DNA of 64,000 nucleotides from Lotus japonicus. Its lineage: Eukaryota > Streptophyta > Magnoliopsida > Fabales > Fabaceae. Positions 58,375 through 64,000 of this stretch are shown piece by piece. The notes below the pieces were generated by a model. That model made no database searches and had not been told where the DNA came from. It saw nothing but the letters and a program-made list of their open reading frames with translations. The stretch lies in the NCBI RefSeq assembly GCF_012489685.1, contig NC_080043.1, positions 79,438,292-79,502,291 on the forward strand, in the 5' to 3' direction. A program made the position numbers and the translations under genes. The first letter of the stretch is position 1, and each line of letters starts with the position of its first letter.

Positions 58375-61164
58375 GGCTTAATACACCAGGAGACCCCTGA
58401 AATTGTAAAGGGAATCAGTTCTAGGGCCTGAAAAATTTTCGCATCAAATTGGGTCCCTACGAATTTTTTTTAATTCAATTAAGGTCAAATGCTGTCAGAC
58501 CTCAATTTTATCCCAGTCATCAATTACACGTGGCTTTTATAAATTTTTTTAATTAAAAAATTAAAAAAAAATAATTGCAACTTAATTATTTAATCATGAT
58601 TTTAAAAAAAACCTTAATCCACCTTTGTCCTCCACCACAGTTCCTTCAATCCTTCCCCTCTTCCACCTTTGTCCTCCACCTTCCCCATCAATCTCCCTCA
58701 TCCCTTCTTGGTCATGCCAAAAACCCAGATTGAGCCTTGCACCTCTGAGACCAACGCCGAAAACGCGTTGCCGGCGCAGGAAAAACGCACCGTCGCGTGC
58801 TGATGACTCGAGGTTTATTCTATCTTTGTCGAGTCCTTCTTGTTTCTTTTTTTTTTTCTTTTTGAGTCTTTTATTGAGTTTTAAGTCAAGTTAAGCCCTT
58901 TTTAGTTCATATTTGCATCTGCATTAGTTTAGGTGTTTTTAATTTATTTAGTTGATCTTTTTATTAGTTTTTAATAGTTTTGGTTAGAGAGTAATTCCTA
59001 TGGTCAGGTTTGAGCTGGAATCTTATGAATTCATGAGTGTTAATTGCATATTGGAAGTTTTATTTGATGAATTAAATGGCTGGTTGCTGAATTATTGTGA
59101 TTAAATGAGTCCATGAGTTACATTGGTGGAATGATGGTTTGTTGAGATTCTTTGAAGGTTTCAGGTGTTTTTAATGGCTAATGATGTTGATTGAAGACCA
59201 AGTAATGAGCCATGATGATAGTTGAAGAAGGAGTTACGAAATTCGGAGAAGAATCTGATGAGTCACGCATGTGCGCTAGCTATGCCACGCACATGCGTGG
59301 CTGTTCTGTGAAAGAAAGGGGAGAACCGCTGAAGGCCACACATGTGCGTCCCCTAGGCCACGCACATGCGTGGGGGGGGGGGCTGTTCTGGAGGCTGATT
59401 TTTTACAGATTGTCCACCGCCACGCACATGCGTGACGGACCGTTGAGAAGTCTATAAATTAGGTTTTTTGTCATTTCATTTGATATCTTGTAACTTTTTG
59501 AACAAAACTTAGAGTTTTAGTTTCTTGGAGCTTGTGCGAGGCTTCTTGGCACTCTTAATTCAGGTTTTTGTTCTTTTGATTTGCATTATGAATTCTCTGG
59601 CCATGCTTGGCTAATTTCTCTTTGTACTTTGGGTGAAGTGAACCTTAGTTCTGATTATGGTTTGAACTTCTGAGTTTCTTATATGAATAAAGTTTCTTTT
59701 CCATGTATCTTTTCCCTGAATCAATATTCTCTTGAGTGCACACAAGTGTTTTGCTTTCTTCTTGCACAACGGTAGTTGGTGAGGATTAAGAGACTTGGGA
59801 TTAGATTGATTTGTTTTCTATCACTTAGGTATAGGGGTAGAAACTTATTGTGTTGGCCTGAACTTATAAACTTCATTCTTCAATTGAATTGACTAGGCAC
59901 TAAGGCATTAGGTTTGGCAAATGAAATTGAATGATTTACTTGATTAAGGTATTAACAAGTAGAGGTAGAGGCTATAACATCATGGGTAAGGATTATAAAC
60001 TTCATATAAGAACTTGATTTGAGAAACATAATTGGACTAAGTGGAGCTTTACCCAGGGTACTTCTTTTCTGAATTATAATCAGTTTTTACTCACAAGTTT
60101 TTTCACACAACCAAACTTCGAACATATATTGCTTTTTTCCTTTTACAATTCTGAACACTATAGTCCTTGAACAATTTGATAAACAACTATCTCTGTGGTT
60201 CGATATCATTTTATTACTTCGATCAATCCGTAAACTTGCGGAATTGCTATCACGTGCCACATCTTTCTTCCCCCGGTATCTTTCTCGCCTTCTTTCTCTG
60301 ATCTCCCCCTTTCCCCTCACAAATCACCATTTTTCTGAAACTGATAGTGGATCTAAAACTGATAGTTGCATTGTATGAATCAATGGAGTGGATCTTGAAG
60401 AAAAACAAGAACTTTTATTCTGGGTTTGTTTTGGGGTTTATGGTGGAGCTTCGGTTCTCACGATGTGGGTCGAAAGCGTCGCCGTGAAACCTGTCGCCGA
60501 TGATAGAACCTCGACCTTCAGATCCACAGTCACGACCACCGACCCAAAATGCCTACACGACCTCGACGGAAACTCGTCGACCTCATCTCTCTACTCTGCA
60601 GAACACCTTTTCATTGTTGCCCAGATCTAGAATGAAAACTGAGTTTATTGGTTTATCTCGCTCAAATCCTCAGGCACCTCCGATTCCCACTGCCACCAAG
60701 GAACCCAAACCCTTCTTGTCTTTCCTCCTTGGATGGTTGCTGCGATTAAAGGTGGGGCTCCGATGGTATAAGGTTGATTGCGCTCTCTTCAACTTAGGGT
60801 GAAATGTTTTAATTAGGGATTTGTTATAATTAGATTAGGTTAGATTATTAGATTAGTTTATTAGTTAGATTATTAGATTGTTTAGTTAAGGGCTTATTAG
60901 ATTAAGTTTTTATTAAGTTTTTTTTTTAATTTCTAATTAAATTATTGAGTTGGAATTCAAAATTATTTTTTTTAATTTTTTTAATTAAAAAAATTATAAA
61001 AGTCACGTGTAATTGATGACTAGGACAAAATTGAGGTCTGGCAGCATCTGACCTTAATTGAATTAATTTTTTTTTTCTTAGGGACTCAATTTGATGCGAA
61101 ATTTTTTCAGGCCTTGGAATTGATTCCCTTTACAATTTCAGGGGTCTTTCTGATATATTAAGCC
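58375..61164. mobile_element. Large foldback element (MULE-like), no transposase
   Basis: Inverted repeats of roughly 190 bp bound 2790 bp. The left end reads 'ggcttaatacaccaggagac' and the complement of the right end 'ggcttaatatatcagaaaga'. Both continue into 'cctgaaattgtaaagggaat' and later 'atgctgtcagacctcaattt'-like text. The 9-bp flanks (taccctttg and taatatttt) agree at only five positions, so a duplication is not demonstrated. Terminal GGCTTAAT is shared with the MULE at 41314. The interior has hairpin repeats at 59264-59434, text near 60190-60245 reminiscent of plant LTR retrotransposon sequences, and spurious frames. Confidence 0.7.
59264..59434. repeat. Cluster of CACGCA/TGCGTG hairpin motifs
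   Basis: Three exact copies of ccacgcacatgcgtg occur at 59285, 59358 and 59420, with two variants at 59264 (cacgcatgtgcgct) and 59336 (ccacacatgtgcgt). Each is a 6-bp inverted repeat around a 2-bp centre. One open frame reads them as repeated 'ATHMR' and 'ATHVR' peptides, but nothing else supports that frame being a gene. Confidence 0.85.
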
Positions 61165-62697
61165 TAATATTTTATGCACACAAATTTCAAATTTAAATAC
61201 ACATTTCAATAGATAAAAGAACTCTGTGGTACTCAATATGTGTGAGCCTGCGGAATTTATTTACTATTGGAGTGATTATTATAAAGTTATTTTGTTTAAT
61301 AATTTTTACAAAATTTTAATCTACAAAATTCAGTTTTTGAATTGTGTGATATTAACATGGTCCTCATATATGTTAAATTGGATATTAATAGATGTGTAAT
61401 CTTATGCTTGATATTTAGTTATATTTTTAAAATTATATATTTTTCAAAGTGTGTCAAATTGAGTTTGAAATTTCATGAATCTTTTCACATTTGATCTACT
61501 CAATTATAAGACTTAAATATGTTTGAGGTTATTTCAAAAAAAAAAATATGTTTGAGGTTTCTGACTTTGTAAGAGAAATTAAATTGGGTCTCTGCAAATA
61601 AAAATTCTTATGTTTACCTTGAGATTTTTTTTAATCAAACTAGACATTTTTATCTACGTGTCATTCATTTAGACGAGTCAACCGTCCACGTAGCGAGCCT
61701 AGTTAGCTGCGGTGACCACATTACCTTTTTCGTATCAATTTTTCTCTTACCAAAATAAAAAAAAAACAAAAAAAAAATTCATATCTCCTTCATCTTCTTC
61801 CCTAAAATCAATCCACAATTCTCTCACACCAACGCACCCCATCTTCTTCTCCTAGACATGGGATCTTGAGTAACCCCGAGCAGCTCCGACACCAGATTCT
61901 TGGTGCGGTCGACGAGTCCAATCATCGGTGAAGTAGAGAGATAAATTATCAATTTCTTGGGGCAACATAAAATTGGCAAAAACTTTACCACTCATCTATC
62001 AGCTTGAGAAAAACCTCAAAAGCACAAAAAAGTTCTGAACACCCAACCAAAAACCTAGCATTTACCACATTGGATAAGTACCCATTGAAATAATAAAAAA
62101 AACTAAACAATTCGCTCGATACCCACCAAACAAGGACCCAAACCAATCGAGTAAACCAAAGACCCCACAAGCATAACCCCATCTCAACGATATAAAGCAG
62201 AGACCCATAACCTAAAACTAAAACAGAAAGAAAAGCAACATGAGAAACCATAAACAACATCAAACGAAAACATTAACTACGCCTCAAAGTCACGTCCAAA
62301 ACCGTAGACGCGCCAAACAAAGATCTCAGGGAAAAGTAAATCCTCAAACACAGCCAAAGCTCCATCCAGCGAGCCGACCGATCCAAATATCCGCTGCACG
62401 AGGACAAGGAAGACCCATTCGTGCGACTCAAAAACCTGCGAGGAACATCCCAAATACCAGACAAAGGCGACGCATTCGTAAGCTTAGAGAGGAGAACGTG
62501 CATCACCATCAGACATGGAAGACGAGCAGATATGGCTTAAAAAAAGACCAAACACAAAACTCACGATCTAAAGACCACGTCATCGCAGCCCACACAACCA
62601 TCACCAAATAATACACCCATACTTTATGATTAATAGTAAATACCTTATAGCAAAAAATTTAAATTTTTAAAAATTATTTATTATTTATTGATAGATA
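61165..62697. other. Intergenic DNA, repeat debris
   Basis: AT-rich. Near 61500-61620 it has 'aaattgggtctctgcaaat' text of the transposon-end type without a partner. The block 61840-62600 is GC-richer and open in several frames, but resembles no known protein. Possibly the inside of an old element. Confidence 0.4.
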
Positions 62698-63011
62698 CTC
62701 CTCCCTTCGTTCCAAAATGTAAGTTATTTTAGAATTTGTACTATATTCCAAAATATAAGTTGTTTAGCAAATTAATGCATTTTCTCTCTTTCTTCCTCAT
62801 ATAACCTAATTTAATATTACATATTTTAATTACCACCTCCAATTTTCACCTATCACAACTCTCACTATCCACTTAACCAATAATAACATTTCTCTCTCCT
62901 TAATATAACACAACTTTAAATAGGGGTATTTCAATCAAAATATTTATTAATTAATGAGTTCTTAAACAATGTGCACAACCTAAAACAACCTATATTTTAG
63001 AACAGAGGGAG
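62698..63011. mobile_element. Stowaway-like MITE (314 bp)
   Basis: It starts 'ctcctcccttcgttccaaaa' and ends 'attttagaacagagggag', with TA on both sides (62696-62697 and 63012-63013). The internal sequence repeats 'ccaaaatataagttgttta' near the left end. Confidence 0.8.
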
Positions 63012-63292
63012 TAGTATTTTAGTACCCAATTGTGAAGTAATATTCTATCTTCTTTTAATTAATACTCAATAAACTATTATTTTATTGGTGTGTAAATTTA
63101 CTCTCACAACTCCACCTTGAGTGTGGTGAAAGCCAAAAGTTCCAAGAGTGCGACTCCTAGGAATCAAATTCTCGAGCTAGAGGGTTCAAACATCCACTTT
63201 GTACTACTATGACCAGCAGACACTTGTTGGGTAATACTTAATAAGTTATTTATTTTTATAGGAAATTGAAAAGTTGATAATTTTTTCCGAAA

Positions 63293-63294
<2 letters not shown>

Positions 63295-63367
<73 letters not shown>
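63295..63367. repeat. (AT)n microsatellite
   Basis: A perfect AT dinucleotide run of 73 bases. It directly abuts the repeat-like sequence that begins at 63368. Confidence 0.97.
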
Positions 63368-63370
<3 letters not shown>

Positions 63371-64000
63371 AGCATATCAGGTGAGAGGAGTGGTTTATTA
63401 TGAGAGATGAGAGGGGTTAATAATAGCCATTAGATTTAAATTAATGGTGCAGATCTAATCAATTCAAAACAATCCACGTCACCCCACTAGTCACCCAATT
63501 AACTCTAATTCTTGTATACCACGCGCATCGTCTTCCACATGCCTTTGTTCCCCTTTCTCCCTTTTACCCATAACCTTTCCGATCCATTCTTGTTCGTTCT
63601 TCTTTTGAATCTGTTCCAATTTCACTACATTCTCTCGTCGGAGACAACTCTCTTCCGTCTCCGCCGCCGCTCACATTTTCCACCGACGACACCTGGTCCC
63701 CTCCCTGTTGTCTAAGCTCTACAGGATCGATGACTGAGGCGGCGGCGCTGGACTCGACAAGGAGAAGCGGCGGCGGGTCTCAGCAGAGTGGCGGCGGCGC
63801 GCGACAGACTAGCTGAGCGTGGTGGTGGTTCGCCGGAACTAGAGGGGGTGGTGGTGGCCGGTTCAGATATGAAAATGGAAGATGGAGACGATGGCGGGTT
63901 TCAGATCGGAGAAGGGGTCTACGGTGGTGTGATTCAGAGGAAGAAAGGGCAGTTGGTGGTGGAAACGGCCATGGAGAGTGAGAAAAGGTGGGCAGCGGTG
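63368..64000. other. Left part of a repeat running off the window
   Basis: It starts 'agggagcatatcaggtgaga', with 'gagaggagtgg' and 'gagagatgagagg' phrases of the kind found at plant transposon ends. It then turns GC-rich, with CGG/GGC-rich text from about 63640. The style resembles the GC-rich block inside the Helitron (49080-49330). The other end is outside the window. Confidence 0.35.

Noticed and set aside
59212..59457. Protein with repeated ATHMR peptides
   Set aside because: The repeats reflect a palindromic DNA motif inside a transposon. Outside the motif the frame has no protein character.
60180..60250. tRNA or LTR primer-binding site suggested by 'gtggttcgata'
   Set aside because: No cloverleaf can be drawn around it and no LTR pair was found. 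At most it is debris similar to plant retrotransposon text.
1..64000. CRISPR arrays, operons, ribosome binding sites, prophage
   Set aside because: The window is plant nuclear DNA with spliced genes. Tandem repeats seen here lack the regular repeat-spacer structure of CRISPR.
1..64000. A functional multi-gene cluster
   Set aside because: The six genes belong to unrelated processes (ion channel, glycosylation, two ubiquitin ligase components, chromatin, organelle RNA) with ordinary spacing. No shared pathway is evident.

Overview
The window is nuclear DNA of a flowering plant. The genes have many short AT-rich introns with GT-AG (and two GC-AG) borders, the protein families are plant-specific, and the intergenic DNA is AT-rich and packed with plant transposons. 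A eudicot, probably a legume, is my best guess from the protein flavour and the MITE and LINE types. The species cannot be fixed from the sequence alone.

Six protein-coding genes could be rebuilt exon by exon with consistent phases. From left to right they are: a cyclic-nucleotide-gated channel (CNGC, + strand, 8 exons, 692 aa); ALG11, the ER mannosyltransferase of N-glycan assembly (+, 7 exons, 460 aa); a RING-H2 protein with a GUB_WAK ectodomain, of the ATL20/21/22 type (-, 2 exons, 374 aa); an F-box protein (-, 8 exons, 342 aa); an ATX3/4/5-type trithorax H3K4 methyltransferase (-, 23 exons, 1024 aa); and a single-exon mitochondrial-type PPR protein orthologous to Arabidopsis At4g19890 (+, 709 aa). 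They are ordinary unlinked housekeeping, signalling and chromatin genes, not a functional cluster. ALG11 and the RING-H2 gene converge. The RING-H2, F-box and ATX genes lie in tandem orientation.

The 0-1.4, 21.7-22.0, 32.4-42.7 and 45.7-64 kb regions are dominated by mobile DNA. The best-resolved pieces are: a nest at 37.2-42.7 kb, where an hAT-like element is split by an RRM-carrying LINE (15-bp target-site duplication, reverse transcriptase deleted) and by a MULE (9-bp duplication); a second MULE about 0.6 kb upstream of ATX (9-bp duplication); a non-autonomous Helitron at 47.7-51.6 kb with both termini and a 230-bp tandem array; a large foldback element at 58.4-61.2 kb with CACGCA/TGCGTG hairpins; Stowaway and Tourist MITEs; and several 5'-truncated LINEs with target-site duplications.

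No new protein system was found. The most interesting details are two GC-AG introns, an exact-register duplication of the ATX stop-codon region, the LINE and Helitron structures, and a telo-box/site II promoter at 52.7-52.9 kb with no recognisable product.
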